From positions 43,180-107,179 of the forward strand of contig CASFTV010000015.1 of the NCBI GenBank assembly GCA_949297765.1: a stretch of DNA of 64,000 bases, in the 5' to 3' direction. A program made the translations under genes and the position numbers. The notes beneath the pieces were generated by a model, which was given only the letters and a program-made list of their open reading frames with translations, was not told the origin of the DNA and made no database searches. Position 1 is the first letter of the stretch. Each line of letters starts with the position of its first letter. Of this stretch, positions 26,395 through 36,500 are shown piece after piece. Origin of the DNA: an uncultured bacterium. Its GTDB lineage: Bacteria > Verrucomicrobiota > Lentisphaeria > Victivallales > UBA1829.

Positions 26395-27201
26395 ATGGCC
26401 GAAAAAAAGAAAATCACCGTCACGCGTCTGCGTAAAATGAAACAGGAACATACCCCGATTGCGATGCTCACCGCCTACGATGCCCCCACCGCACATCTGG
26501 CGGAACTCTGCGGGATGGATCTGATTCTGGTCGGGGATTCGCTCGGCATGGCGGTTCTGGGATATCCGAACACGCTCTCTGTCACGCTGGAGGAGAGTCT
26601 GCACCACTGCGCAGCGGTCAAGCGCGGCGCGCCGAATGCGTTTGTCATCGGCGATATGCCGTTCATGACCTATCAGGTCTCTCCCGAACAGGCGCTTCTC
26701 AACGCGGCCCGCTACCTTCAGGAGGCGAATTGTGACGCGGTCAAGATCGAAGGCGACCGGGAAATGGCGCCGACCGTCCGCCGTCTGACCCGCGCCGGTG
26801 TCCCTGTGATGGGACATATCGGACTGCGTCCGCAGCAGCTTCTCGTCGAAGGCGGATACCGGATCGCCGGGAAAACGGATTCCGCCGCGGAAGCGCTCTT
26901 CGAAGACGCGAAAGCCATGCAGGAAGCCGGCGCATTCGCCATCGTTCTGGAGTGCATTCCGGCGCATCTGGCAAGGGAACTTTCGGAGTCGCTTGAAATC
27001 CCGACCATCGGGATCGGAGCGGGCGTCGGATGCGACGGGCAGGTCCAGGTGGTCAATGATCTTCTCGGACTCTTCACCGACTTCATCCCCAAACACGCAA
27101 AACGCTACGCAAATCTCTCCGCAGAAATGGAACGGGCGTTCCGGGAATATGTGGATGATGTGAAAAACCGCCGCTTCCCCACCGAAGCAAACTCCTTCTG
27201 A
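26395..27201 (+). CDS. panB: 3-methyl-2-oxobutanoate hydroxymethyltransferase
   Basis: 268 residues, the normal size. Uses 5,10-methylene-tetrahydrofolate to turn 2-oxoisovalerate into ketopantoate, the first step of pantothenate synthesis. Signature segments: MLTAYDAPTAHLAELCGMDLILVGDSLGM (with the metal-binding Asp), VKIEG, GHIGLRPQ, ECIPAHLA and IGIGAGVGCDGQVQV. It closes the arn run, 33 bp after the LPS kinase, with ribosome binding site AAGGAAG. The pathway partner panD is at 5468 in a different unit; panC is not in the window. Confidence 0.97.
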   Translation: MAEKKKITVTRLRKMKQEHTPIAMLTAYDAPTAHLAELCGMDLILVGDSLGMAVLGYPNTLSVTLEESLHHCAAVKRGAPNAFVIGDMPFMTYQVSPEQALLNAARYLQEANCDAVKIEGDREMAPTVRRLTRAGVPVMGHIGLRPQQLLVEGGYRIAGKTDSAAEALFEDAKAMQEAGAFAIVLECIPAHLARELSESLEIPTIGIGAGVGCDGQVQVVNDLLGLFTDFIPKHAKRYANLSAEMERAFREYVDDVKNRRFPTEANSF

Positions 27202-27231
27202 CTCTGAAGGGGATGCAGGAAACCTCCGGGA

Positions 27232-28077
27232 TCAGGCGGAAAGGCAGGAGGCGATCTCCAGTCCGAGTCCCATGAAGACCATCCCGGAAAGGACGCCGGC
27301 CAGCGCAACATGATGTTTCCCATAGGTCTCGGCCATCGGCAGCAGCTCATCAAAGGAGATGTAGACCATGATTCCCGAGACCAGCGCAAACAGAACCGCA
27401 AGCAGCGCCGGCGTCAGAAACGGAAGAAGAACCAGGAATCCGATCAGAGCCCCCGCGGGTTCGGCCAGTCCTGAAAGAAGCGAGTAGAAAAACGCCTTTT
27501 TCCGGCTCCCGCTCGCATAGAGAATCGGAACGCCGATGGCGATTCCCTCCGGAATATTGTGCAGTGCAATCGCCACGGCGACCGGAATTCCGATTCCGGG
27601 TCCGGAGAGTCCGCCGGCAAAGGTCGCCAGCCCCTCCGGGAAATTGTGAATGCCGATCGCCAGGGCAAACAGGATCCCCGCACGGCCGAGCCGGGAGCGC
27701 TCATCCGGAGACGCGTGTTCCGCCAGATCCACCTCTCCTCCCGAGCGGACATGATGAGGATTCTCCACCTCGGGAATCAGCCGGTCGATGGCGAACGTGG
27801 CCAGCAGCCCCAGGGTAAACGCCGCGATCGCTCCGATGCCTCCCGGGAGGGCGCCGTATGCCTCCTTCAACCCCGCCGACGCATGCGCCATCAGTTCAAC
27901 CAGCGAAACAAAAACCATCACTCCGGCGGAAAATCCGAGCGATGCGGAAAGAAATGATCCGGAATCTTTTCCGGGCTTGTGGAAAAATGCAATTGCCCCT
28001 CCGATCGCGGTGGACAGACCGGCCAGAAGGGTCAGAGCAAAAATCCAGAGGAATTCTCCGAAGGAAACGGAAACCAT
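27232..28077 (-). CDS. ZIP family divalent metal transporter (ZupT-like)
   Basis: 281 residues with eight hydrophobic segments. The two metal-path helices show GIHNFPEGLATFAGG and ALHNIPEGIAIGVPI, the HNxPEG motifs of GufA/ZupT-type ZIP proteins. A His/Asp-containing cytoplasmic loop (NPHHVRSGGEVDLAEHASPDE) sits between helices 3 and 4, as usual. Imports zinc or related ions across the inner membrane. It is 15 bp downstream of the TM2 gene on the same strand, probably by position only. Confidence 0.94.
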   Translation of the reverse strand: MVSVSFGEFLWIFALTLLAGLSTAIGGAIAFFHKPGKDSGSFLSASLGFSAGVMVFVSLVELMAHASAGLKEAYGALPGGIGAIAAFTLGLLATFAIDRLIPEVENPHHVRSGGEVDLAEHASPDERSRLGRAGILFALAIGIHNFPEGLATFAGGLSGPGIGIPVAVAIALHNIPEGIAIGVPILYASGSRKKAFFYSLLSGLAEPAGALIGFLVLLPFLTPALLAVLFALVSGIMVYISFDELLPMAETYGKHHVALAGVLSGMVFMGLGLEIASCLSA

Positions 28078-28092
28078 CAGTCCGCTCCGGAT

Positions 28093-28965
28093 TTATTTTT
28101 TCGGCGTTTTCGCCTTTGCCGGGGCAACCGCTTTTTTCTGGGAATCCAGATGCTGGCGGGAATATGCGGTCGGCGGCAGCGGATTGGCATCCAGCGCTTT
28201 CAGTTTGCGCTTCAGATCCTCGAACTCTCGCCGGTTCAGATCGCCATGGAAGAGCGCGGCAAGACTCAAATAGGTTCTCTCCTTGGTTTCCAGAGATTTC
28301 ACCGTTCCATCGGCCAGCAGCACATTGACGAACCCGGCATGGTTTCCGATCCGTTCAATGGCGACCGGGAGTTTTCCGTTGACCGGTTCCCGGTATCCGC
28401 CGAGCAGGATATAGGGATAACGCTGCCCGGTCATGCTCTGACAGATCAGATAATTGATATGATTGTTCGTTTTGGCCACCGCCTGAAACTCCTTCGGATT
28501 TTCCAGATTCGGATAGCGGCCGCCGTTCTGCAGCGCATACATCTGACAGGTCGATCCCAGTTCCGACAAATTCCCGATGCAGTTCAGGAGATCGGTCTTC
28601 TCCTTGGAGTCGAACAGGGCCGGAATCAGGAACACACCGATATAGCTGAAAATCGCCAGCACCGGAAGAATGACAAATCCGGTCAGGGAAAGGCCGAAAC
28701 GGAGTCCGGGAGTCTTGTCGAGAAACGGCTCCTTTTCCGAATCCACATCCCGGGAGAACGCATCAAACGCCGACCACAGAAACAGAACAAAATAGCAGAA
28801 CAGGCCGAAATAAAGGCTGGCAAAAAACGTCAGCAGCAGCGTCGTCACGCCAAGAATAAAAAGGATCAGGGATTTGATTTTATTGCCCGCATAATAGCAA
28901 TGCACTCCGAGAAAACCGAAAAACAGGGCCAACAGGACATAGATCAGACGATTTTTCTGTTTCAT
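28093..28965 (-). CDS. TM2-domain membrane protein fused to a pseudopilin-like soluble domain
   Basis: 290 residues. The first 70 are a TM2 domain (LIYVLLALFFGFLGVHCYYAGNKIKSLILF), followed by another hydrophobic segment at about 92-113. The soluble part then reads NCIGNLSELGSTCQMYALQNGGRYPNL and later VNVLLADGTVKSLE. These match the CxxNLxxLGxAxxxY and LxADGxVxxL patterns of the pseudopilin bodies in this window (10600, 50282, 56830), but the prepilin leader is absent. So a permanent membrane anchor appears to replace the cleavable one. The tail is Lys/Ala/Pro-rich. Function unknown. Confidence 0.7.
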   Translation of the reverse strand: MKQKNRLIYVLLALFFGFLGVHCYYAGNKIKSLILFILGVTTLLLTFFASLYFGLFCYFVLFLWSAFDAFSRDVDSEKEPFLDKTPGLRFGLSLTGFVILPVLAIFSYIGVFLIPALFDSKEKTDLLNCIGNLSELGSTCQMYALQNGGRYPNLENPKEFQAVAKTNNHINYLICQSMTGQRYPYILLGGYREPVNGKLPVAIERIGNHAGFVNVLLADGTVKSLETKERTYLSLAALFHGDLNRREFEDLKRKLKALDANPLPPTAYSRQHLDSQKKAVAPAKAKTPKK

Positions 28966-29005
28966 AATAGATTCCGCGTTAAGTTTTCATCATTCAATAT
29001 TTTAC

Positions 29006-29034
29006 ATTATAGCACATCTTTGGACAAAAATCAA
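29006..29034 (-). promoter_or_regulatory. promoter of the TM2-fusion gene
   Basis: On the minus strand TTGATT (29034-29029), 17 bp, TATAAT (29011-29006), about 40 bp before the start codon. Confidence 0.65.
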
Positions 29035-29092
29035 TCTCCCGCGCTCTTTTTTATTCCGGAAACAGAGTTCGGCAAAGGAACGCGGAGAAGTC

Positions 29093-29428
29093 TCATTCAG
29101 GATCCGGAAGCGGAAACAGATGGGAAAGGCTCTCTTTCGTCAGAGGATCGACATCATCCTCCTCGTAGAAAAACGACGCATGCCGGTCCAGCGCGGCAAG
29201 GAACTCCTTCCGCAGAGCGGAGAGGGCGAAACCGAGCGCCTGCAGCGAATCGTTGCCGCGCACCTCCCGCACACTCTCCGATCCCGAAAAATCACAGACA
29301 ACATCACAGCGCCAGAGCCCCTCCTCCGGCACCGGAGCGCAGACACCCGCATAGGCGGGAAACATTTTCCCTTCCGAATCCATGCGGAAAAAATCGAACC
29401 GTGCAATCAGTTTCCGTCTGCTGTCCAT
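29093..29428 (-). CDS. small protein of unknown function (resembles DUF6968-type)
   Basis: 111 residues from the ATG at 29428, which has AAGGA 10 bp upstream. The pattern of an N-terminal strand (RRKLIARFDFFR), VCAPVPEEGLWRCDVVCDF and GNDSLQALGFALSALRKEFLAAL resembles small proteins annotated DUF6968 that often sit next to unrelated genes. I assign no function. No signal peptide or membrane segment. Single gene, divergent from the flavoprotein gene at 29584. Confidence 0.7.
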   Translation of the reverse strand: MDSRRKLIARFDFFRMDSEGKMFPAYAGVCAPVPEEGLWRCDVVCDFSGSESVREVRGNDSLQALGFALSALRKEFLAALDRHASFFYEEDDVDPLTKESLSHLFPLPDPE

Positions 29429-29583
29429 AAGAATTCCATCCTTGTCTGGACAATATAACCGGAAAATAGTCCTTTTGCAAGCCGGTCCGTACGAAAAAAC
29501 ATCCATCCTCCTTTGGAAAAGCTCCGGAAACGGCGTATATTACCCGCCAGACGAATCACACCCCCGGAAAGGAGAGTGCAGAC

Positions 29584-30072
29584 ATGAGAAGAAAAGACCG
29601 GGAAATCACCGATCTTCCGGAAATCCGGAAAATAGTCCAGTCCGCAACGGAATGCCATCTGGCCTTCTGCGACGACGGACTCCCGTACGGAGTCACGCTG
29701 AACTACGGATTTGAAGAACACGACGGGATCTTCACCTTCTATTTTCACGGAGCCGGGGAAGGCCGGAAAGCGGAAATCATCCGGCGCAATCCGAACGCCT
29801 ATTTCTTTATGGAGAGCGGCTGCGCATTCCATGAGGAAAAACGTCCGGACGGTCAGACCTACATGACCATGTCCTACTCCTCCGCGGCGGGAGCCGGAAC
29901 CATCCGGGAGGTGGAAGACATGCAGGAAAAACGCCACGCTCTCGCTCGGCTGACCGAACGCTTCAGCCGGACGCCGGTTTCCGTGTTCCCCGATTCCGTG
30001 ATCCGCAGAACCACCATCTGGAAAATGACGGTCCCCCGGATGACCGCCAAACGGAACGCACCCCGGAACTGA
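29584..30072 (+). CDS. pyridoxamine 5'-phosphate oxidase-like flavin-binding protein (NimA type)
   Basis: 162 residues forming one split-barrel FMN domain. Features: MRRKDREI start, ATECHLAFCDDGLPYGVTLNYGFE, IFTFYFHGAGEGRKAEIIRRNPNAYF and a short C-terminal basic tail. This matches the NimA/nitroimidazole resistance-like and related PPOX proteins, which bind FMN or heme and are usually cytoplasmic dimers. AGGAGAG precedes the ATG, and a TTGGAA-17-TATATT promoter lies about 45 bp upstream. The physiological substrate is unknown. Confidence 0.85.
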   Translation: MRRKDREITDLPEIRKIVQSATECHLAFCDDGLPYGVTLNYGFEEHDGIFTFYFHGAGEGRKAEIIRRNPNAYFFMESGCAFHEEKRPDGQTYMTMSYSSAAGAGTIREVEDMQEKRHALARLTERFSRTPVSVFPDSVIRRTTIWKMTVPRMTAKRNAPRN

Positions 30073-30147
30073 CCGTTGATTTCCCGCATTTCGGGAAGTA
30101 TATTACACGGGAAGAAAACAGCAGACCCTCTGGAAAGGAAAACCATC

Positions 30148-30417
30148 ATGAAAGCAGTTGTTTCCGTCATCGGGCGGGATTCGGTCGGAATCATCGCGAA
30201 GGTCAGCGCGGGATGCGCGGAGTGCGGAGCCAATATTCTCGACATCTCGCAGACCGTTCTCAACGGATATTTCACCATGATTATGATCGTCGACATCCGA
30301 AACCTCACGGTCCCGTTCAACGACTTTGTCGACCGCATGGCCGGACTTGGAAAACAGAACGGACTCGACATTCACGCCATGCATGAGGACATCTTCAACT
30401 CCATGCACAGGATCTGA
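30148..30417 (+). CDS. ACT domain protein (UPF0237 family)
   Basis: 89 residues, a single ACT domain ([35 protein letters not shown]). The start at 30148 is set by GGAAAGGAAAACC; the frame is open 24 codons further up but that part covers the promoter (TTGATT-17-TATATT at about 30075-30105). The stop is 2 bp before the PFL-family gene, an association seen widely in bacteria and methanogens, where the ACT protein is thought to regulate its partner by binding an amino acid or similar ligand. Confidence 0.93.
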   Translation: MKAVVSVIGRDSVGIIAKVSAGCAECGANILDISQTVLNGYFTMIMIVDIRNLTVPFNDFVDRMAGLGKQNGLDIHAMHEDIFNSMHRI

Positions 30418-30419
30418 TC

Positions 30420-31778
30420 ATGTTCGACACAAAAGACATCATTGAAACCATCAGCATGATCCGCGAGGAGTGCCTCGATATCCGGACCATCACCATGGGG
30501 ATCTCCCTCTACGACTGCCAGAGCGAGGATCCCGGACGCCTGCAGACCCGCATCTACGACCGCATCATGAGCCGGGCCCGCAACCTTGTCAAAACAGGCG
30601 AGGAAATCGAAAAGAAATACGGGATCCCGATCATCAACAAACGCGTCTCCGTCACGCCGATCGCATGGATGGCAGGCGGACTGGATGTCGACGGCGCAGT
30701 CGGCATCGCCAGAACTCTGGACAAAGCTGCGCATGAACTGGGCATCAACTTCATCGGCGGATACAGCGCTCTGGTCCAGAAAGGGTTCACCAACGGCAGC
30801 CGCACGCTCATCAGCTCGATTCCCCAGGCGCTGGCGGAAACGGAACGGGTCTGCTCCTCGGTCAACGTGGCGAGCACGAAGGCGGGAATCAACATGGATG
30901 CCGTGGCGGAAATGGGACGCATCATCCGCGAAACCGCCGACCGGACCCGGGACCGCGGCTCCATCGGCTGCGCAAAACTGGTTGTTTTTGCCAACGTCCC
31001 GGAAGACAATCCGTTCATGGCGGGGGCGTTTCACGGGAGCGGAGAACCGGAAACGGTCATCAATGTCGGTGTGTCGGGACCGGGTGTGGTCGCCTCCGCA
31101 ATCCGGCGCAAAGGGAACTGCAACCTCACGGAGGTGGCGGAGACGATCAAACGGACCGCGTTCAAGATCACCCGTGTCGGCCAGCTTGTAGCGCGGGAGG
31201 CATCGGAACGGCTCGGCGTTCCGTTCGGGATCGTGGATCTTTCGCTGGCGCCCACGCCGGCGGTCGGCGACTCGGTCGCCTACATTCTGGAATCCATGGG
31301 ACTGGAAAAGTGCGGCTGTCACGGAACCACCGCGGCACTCGCAATGCTCAACGACGCCGTGAAAAAAGGCGGTGTGATGGCATCCTCCCATGTCGGCGGA
31401 CTTTCGGGCGCATTCATTCCCGTCTCCGAGGATGCGGGGATGATTGAGGCGGCCCGCTGCGGCGCGCTCAGTCTTGAAAAACTGGAGGCGATGACGGCGG
31501 TCTGCTCGGTCGGACTGGACATGATCGCAATTCCGGGCGACACCCCGGCGGAAGTGATCTCCGGCATCATTGCCGACGAGATCGCCATCGGCGTTGTCAA
31601 CTCCAAAACGACGGCGGTCCGTCTGATTCCGGCCTGCGGCTGCAGCGTCGGCGACACCGTTTCCTTCGGCGGACTTCTGGGAGAAGCACCTGTGATTCCG
31701 GTCGGGAAATACTCTCCCGCGGCGTTCATCGCACGCGGCGGACGCATTCCCGCACCGATCCAGAGTCTGAAGAATTAA
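30420..31778 (+). CDS. PFL family protein (UPF0210/DUF711)
   Basis: 452 residues, full length for the family, which shares a fold with pyruvate formate-lyase-like proteins but has no established enzyme activity. Recognisable by [20 protein letters not shown] near the start, [48 protein letters not shown] and [22 protein letters not shown] at the C-terminus. Paired with the ACT protein upstream (2 bp apart). Its end overlaps the convergent AraC gene by 4 bp. Confidence 0.94.
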   Translation: MFDTKDIIETISMIREECLDIRTITMGISLYDCQSEDPGRLQTRIYDRIMSRARNLVKTGEEIEKKYGIPIINKRVSVTPIAWMAGGLDVDGAVGIARTLDKAAHELGINFIGGYSALVQKGFTNGSRTLISSIPQALAETERVCSSVNVASTKAGINMDAVAEMGRIIRETADRTRDRGSIGCAKLVVFANVPEDNPFMAGAFHGSGEPETVINVGVSGPGVVASAIRRKGNCNLTEVAETIKRTAFKITRVGQLVAREASERLGVPFGIVDLSLAPTPAVGDSVAYILESMGLEKCGCHGTTAALAMLNDAVKKGGVMASSHVGGLSGAFIPVSEDAGMIEAARCGALSLEKLEAMTAVCSVGLDMIAIPGDTPAEVISGIIADEIAIGVVNSKTTAVRLIPACGCSVGDTVSFGGLLGEAPVIPVGKYSPAAFIARGGRIPAPIQSLKN

Positions 31779-32623
31779 CGTCCGCTGTGCGGCGCTTTGC
31801 CCCCGGGGACCTCCGTGGACTTCCTCCGGAATTCGCGGGGGCCGACCCCGGTAATCCGTCGAATGAACCGGGCGAACGTGCGGGTCTGACTGAAACCGCA
31901 CTGGGCCGCGACCTCCGAGATCCGCAGATCGGTGTTCCGCAGCAGATTCATGGCAAGTCCGCTGCGGCGGTTGAGGATATACCGGCCAAGCGAAACTCCC
32001 GCCTGCTCCCGAAAAATGCGCGTCAGGGAGGATCGTGAAATATTCAGGGAATCGCTCAGCATCTCAAGATCAAGACGGGGATCGGAAAGATTGGCGGTAA
32101 TCAGTTTCATACAGTTCCGGACCACGTTTCCCGACGGCATGTGCTCACCGTCCTCCTCCATTCCCATCCGGGCAAAGAGCTCGAGAACCAGCGAGCAGAT
32201 CCTGCGTTTGGCATACAGATCCGACCGGGAGACCAGAGTTTCCACCTCACGGAAAATTTCCACCGGACAACCCGGGGGATTCTGACAGCGGGGATATCGG
32301 TAGCTCTGGAAAATTGCTTCCGCAAGAGGCCCGTAAATACAGATCCAGCGGTGCTCCCAGACCGCGCTGAGAGCTCTGCGGGAATGATCCTCGCCCGGGA
32401 GATAATAGAAAACATCGTTGTCATGCAAATGATACTTTTTCTCGTACAGGGAGATCTCTCCGACGCCGGAAATACTCCAAATAATTTCAAGGAATGGACA
32501 AATAACCCCCTTTTGACCAATCCATGACCTGTTTTTCAGGATATTGGTTCCTATGTTCACTACATGAAACGGAAATGGCGAAGCATTCAGAAAATCTATA
32601 CTGAAATGATCTTTTTTCTGCAT
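31775..32623 (-). CDS. AraC family transcriptional regulator
   Basis: 282 residues. N-terminal AraC-type cupin ([40 protein letters not shown]), a common sugar-sensing arm, and a C-terminal double helix-turn-helix ([31 protein letters not shown] and [33 protein letters not shown]). It is divergent from the pseudopilin-glycosidase pair of cassette B starting at 32764 and is the obvious candidate regulator. Its 5' region lies about 140 bp from that gene. Confidence 0.9.
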   Translation of the reverse strand: MQKKDHFSIDFLNASPFPFHVVNIGTNILKNRSWIGQKGVICPFLEIIWSISGVGEISLYEKKYHLHDNDVFYYLPGEDHSRRALSAVWEHRWICIYGPLAEAIFQSYRYPRCQNPPGCPVEIFREVETLVSRSDLYAKRRICSLVLELFARMGMEEDGEHMPSGNVVRNCMKLITANLSDPRLDLEMLSDSLNISRSSLTRIFREQAGVSLGRYILNRRSGLAMNLLRNTDLRISEVAAQCGFSQTRTFARFIRRITGVGPREFRRKSTEVPGGKAPHSGR

Positions 32624-32678
32624 TTTTTGAAAAAAACCTTCTGTATGAAGTTTCCCCCTTTTTCAAACAATCTGTCCA

Positions 32679-32741
32679 TTGACAAAAATTCTCTAATCTG
32701 CTATAATATAAACAAACAAGACGTGAAATGCAATGCGTCTT
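32679..32741 (+). promoter_or_regulatory. cassette B promoter with inverted repeat downstream of -10
   Basis: TTGACA (32679-32684), a 17-bp spacer and TATAAT (32702-32707), a perfect consensus. An inverted repeat AAGACG (32718-32723) / CGTCTT (32736-32741) lies at about +5 to +28 and could be a binding site or leader hairpin. It differs from the direct repeats of cassettes A, C and D, in line with the AraC rather than GntR regulator here. Confidence 0.75.
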
Positions 32742-32763
32742 ATCAAAAACAGGAGGTTTTCAA

Positions 32764-33489
32764 ATGAAGAACTGCCGGGGTATCAAGTTCACTCTTATAG
32801 AACTCCTTGTTGTCATAGCGATTCTTGCGATTCTTGCAGCGCTTCTTCTTCCCGCGCTGAATTCAGTGAGAGACAAAGCACGAACGGCGGAATGCCTTTC
32901 CAAGATTCGTCAGCTCAGCTCCGGACTGATAATGTACACGCAGGATTATGACGGATGGACCGGGCGATGGGATGCCAACAGCGCCTATCTGACCTGCATG
33001 TGGAATCTCCGCCTTTACCGGGACAAATATATCCCGGATTATAAACTTTTCCGGGATAAAATCCGGATTTATGGCACAAAAACGCCGGAAAATCTCCTCG
33101 ACGACGGCGACTGGTCTTCCGGATACGGCATCAATTCAGGACTTTCCGGAGGAGTTTCCTCATGGTCCTGTATCAGCTTCAAAAATGTGGAACGGCGTTC
33201 CCGTTATAAAAATCTTTCCCGTCTGCCTCTGCTTGCCGATTCCGTTTCGTGGACGGGAACACATTCCGGCATCAGCGGATCTTCTCAGGCAATGTCGTTT
33301 GCAACCTACAAGGCCACCGCTATTGATCTCCGGCATCAGCAGAGAGCAAATGTCGGCATGTTCGACGGTTCCGCCGGCACGTTGGGATTCTATACCCTCC
33401 GCTTTGAACTCGATCCTCAGTTCGTCGCCGACAAGAAATGGGAAATCGACACACAGAAAACCTTCCTCTATCGCGAATGGCTCTACTGA
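32764..33489 (+). CDS. pseudopilin-like secreted protein (prepilin-type N-terminus)
   Basis: 241 residues. [32 protein letters not shown] is the pilin-like helix with Glu at +5 and Lys before the cleavage point. The body starts [24 protein letters not shown] and ends with [11 protein letters not shown], a variant of the usual DG tail. AGGAGG lies 7 bp before the ATG at 32764. It precedes the cassette B glycosidase by 29 bp and is surely co-transcribed with it. Confidence 0.9.
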   Translation: MKNCRGIKFTLIELLVVIAILAILAALLLPALNSVRDKARTAECLSKIRQLSSGLIMYTQDYDGWTGRWDANSAYLTCMWNLRLYRDKYIPDYKLFRDKIRIYGTKTPENLLDDGDWSSGYGINSGLSGGVSSWSCISFKNVERRSRYKNLSRLPLLADSVSWTGTHSGISGSSQAMSFATYKATAIDLRHQQRANVGMFDGSAGTLGFYTLRFELDPQFVADKKWEIDTQKTFLYREWLY

Positions 33490-33518
33490 TACGTCCAGCA
33501 AACTCGGAGAACTCCACG

Positions 33519-36500
33519 ATGAAAACCATTTTTTTCTCTCTCTGCACTTTTTTTGCCGTCACCGGCCATGCACTTCCGCAATGGCTCTCCGTTCAGGAAA
33601 AGGATGGCTCCTTCCGCGTGGAGCAGATTCCGGCAGCTCTTCTGCATTACACCCCGAAGTGGATTTCCAGTGAACAGACGCCGAAATATGTCAAAGGCCT
33701 CTCGGAAACAAAAAACGGCGCCTTCCGCTTCTCCGGCTCCTGGGAGATCGGAAAACAGCGCTTTCTTTTGAAAGAGGAGATCCGGGAAACAGCGGAAAAT
33801 CAGGTGGAATATACAGCGGAAATCTCGTCCGGAAAAGCCGTTGCAACAGCGGAAATCTCACTGAATTTCCATCTTCCTCTCGAAATTCTGAAGGGGAAAT
33901 CCGTGACCGTGGACGGAACGGAAATCCGTTATGCTGAAACGGCGTCGCGCAAAAACAACCGGAGCTTCCAAGCGGCAGAAAAAGTGATCCTCACTCTTCC
34001 CGAAGGCGATCTGGAAATCACCGGGAAACCGTTTCGGGTCCTGCTTCAGGATAACCGGCCCTTTGCTGCGAAGAATCCATCTCCATCCTACGCACTGCGT
34101 CTCTATCCGCAGGAAGGCGGCGGAAAGGAGTGTGCCCGGGCGAAATTCCAGTATCGTTTCACCTTCCGCGGCATCCGTTCTACCCCGCAGGATCTCCGGG
34201 CGGCGGCGAACCGCGCCTTCCGCGACGACCGAGCCGGCGACGGAAAGGGCGGATGGAACGATCAGGGTCCCGAAAACGATCTCCGCATGTTCAAACCGGG
34301 CAACTACCGTTTTTTCGGTGTGGAATTCCGTGTAATCAATCCCGAGGAAAACGGCGGGCGGGCATGTATTGTCCTGAACGGGGCGAATCAGACCTGTTTC
34401 CTTGATTCGGCGGAAATCTCCTGCACCGGGAAAGGACGCTATCTCTATCTTCTGCACGCGAACGCATTCACCGGGCGATACCGGAACGCGGGAACAATCG
34501 ACGTCACGTTCCGGGACGGATCAGCACAGACCATTCCGGTCCGCAACAACATCGACGTCGGCAACTGGTGGGGAGGCGTTGATCTTGAAAATGCTCCGGC
34601 GGTCTGGAGAAGCACCAATTCAAAATCCGTGGTCGGGCTTTACATGACCGCCTTCCGCCTCAACCGGGACGATCCGGTGAAGATCACATTCCGCAAGGGT
34701 GAATTTCCCGTCTGGATGATCGCAGCGGCGTCGCTGGCGGACAGAAAAGCGGAAACCTACCGGATCAATACGGAATTCTACATCCTCCCGGGAAAGGAAT
34801 GGACTCCGGTCAGACTCCGGAATGTCAAAAAGGGAACCCCGCTCGACCTCTCCCGGCATCTGGATGCTCCCGCGGGAAAATACGGACGGGTGATCCTCTC
34901 AAAGGAAGGGAAACTCACATTCGAACATGCCGGGGAGAAGCGTCTCCGTCTTCTGGGCGTCAACATCTGCGAAACCGCCAACTTCCCGGAAAAAGCGTCC
35001 GCGGAACGCTTTGCGGAAATCATGGCGCGCGCCGGGTACAACACGGTTCGTATCCACCATTTTGAAAACGGTCTCAACAATAAAAAAGGAAAGAGATCCT
35101 GGGAGTTTGATCCCGAACGGATGGACCGCCTGGATTATCTGATCTTCTGTCTGAAGCAGAAAGGGATCTATGTCACGTTCGACCTCTATGCGAGTCGGAT
35201 TCCGAAAAAGGATGAACTCCCGAAATTCGGAAACTTCAAAGTCGGCGTCTGCTTCCTTGACTCTTACTTTGAGAACTGGAAGGAATTCACGTCCCGTCTT
35301 CTGAATCATGTCAATCCATATACGAAGCTGCGCTGGGCGGACGATCCGGTCTTTCTCTGTCTGAATCTGGTCAATGAAAATCCGCTTATCAAGATCTGGC
35401 GCCAGGGAAATGAGGATGTCATTCTTGCCGAATACGCCGGATTCCTGAAACGACACCGGATTGATTCCAGAGAGAACCGGGAAAAAAGAAACGGACCGTT
35501 TCTGCGCTTCCTTGCGGAACAGCAGAGCCGGACCATCCGGCGAATGAAAACGTTCATCCGCGAAACGATCGGTTCGCGGATTCTGCTGACCGACGTCAAC
35601 TGCGATCTCCGTCCGTATCTGGCGCATCCGCGCAACACGCTGGACCTTGTCGATATGCACCTCTACCATGACCATCCGACACATCCGCGGGGAGGCTGGA
35701 CTCCGCCCTCTGTATTCACTCAGTTCTCCTCCATCAGCCGCTATGCGGAAACGCCGAGGCTCCTGATGCCGACACGGATCTTCGGAAAACCGTTCCTTGT
35801 CACGGAATACCAGTTCTGCCACCCGAACAACTTCATCGCCGAAACGGGACCTTTGATGGGAGCCTACTCCGCACTCCAGGACTGGGATGGCCTCTGGCGC
35901 TTCCAGTATTCGCTCAACGCTGCAACTCTAGAGAAACCGACACCGTGGCTCTCCTATTTCACTATGGCGGGCTCCGCAACGATGCGCCTCTCGGACTACA
36001 TCACCTATTTTCTGTTCATTCGCGGAGATGTCCGGCCGGCGGAAACGGGAATTGCACTCCCCCTGAACGATGCACTGTTCGACCATTCAGACTCCCTTTC
36101 CACCTATTCCAGACTCGGCCTGGAACACCGGATCGGACTCCTTCCGCCCAACACTTCGATCCACGGCATTCAGGAAACGGATAACGCGGAACCGGAAGTC
36201 CGGGAAGGCAGAATCGTCAGTTCCACCGGGGAAATCCTCCTTGATCCCGCAGGGGAATTCAAAGTGATTACGCCGAAAAGCGAATGCATATCGACGGACC
36301 GGAAAACTTCCGCAGCGGATCGTCTTTCTTTCCGGAACGGCAGCTCCTTCCAGACGATCTCCGTCCATTCCCTCGACAATAAGCCGATCGGAGACTCCTC
36401 TTCGCTTCTGCTGTTTCATCTGACGGATACCAAAAACAGTTCGGAAAAATTCGCATCTCCGGAAATGACCCTTCTGCTCCACTATGGCAAAGGGCCGATC

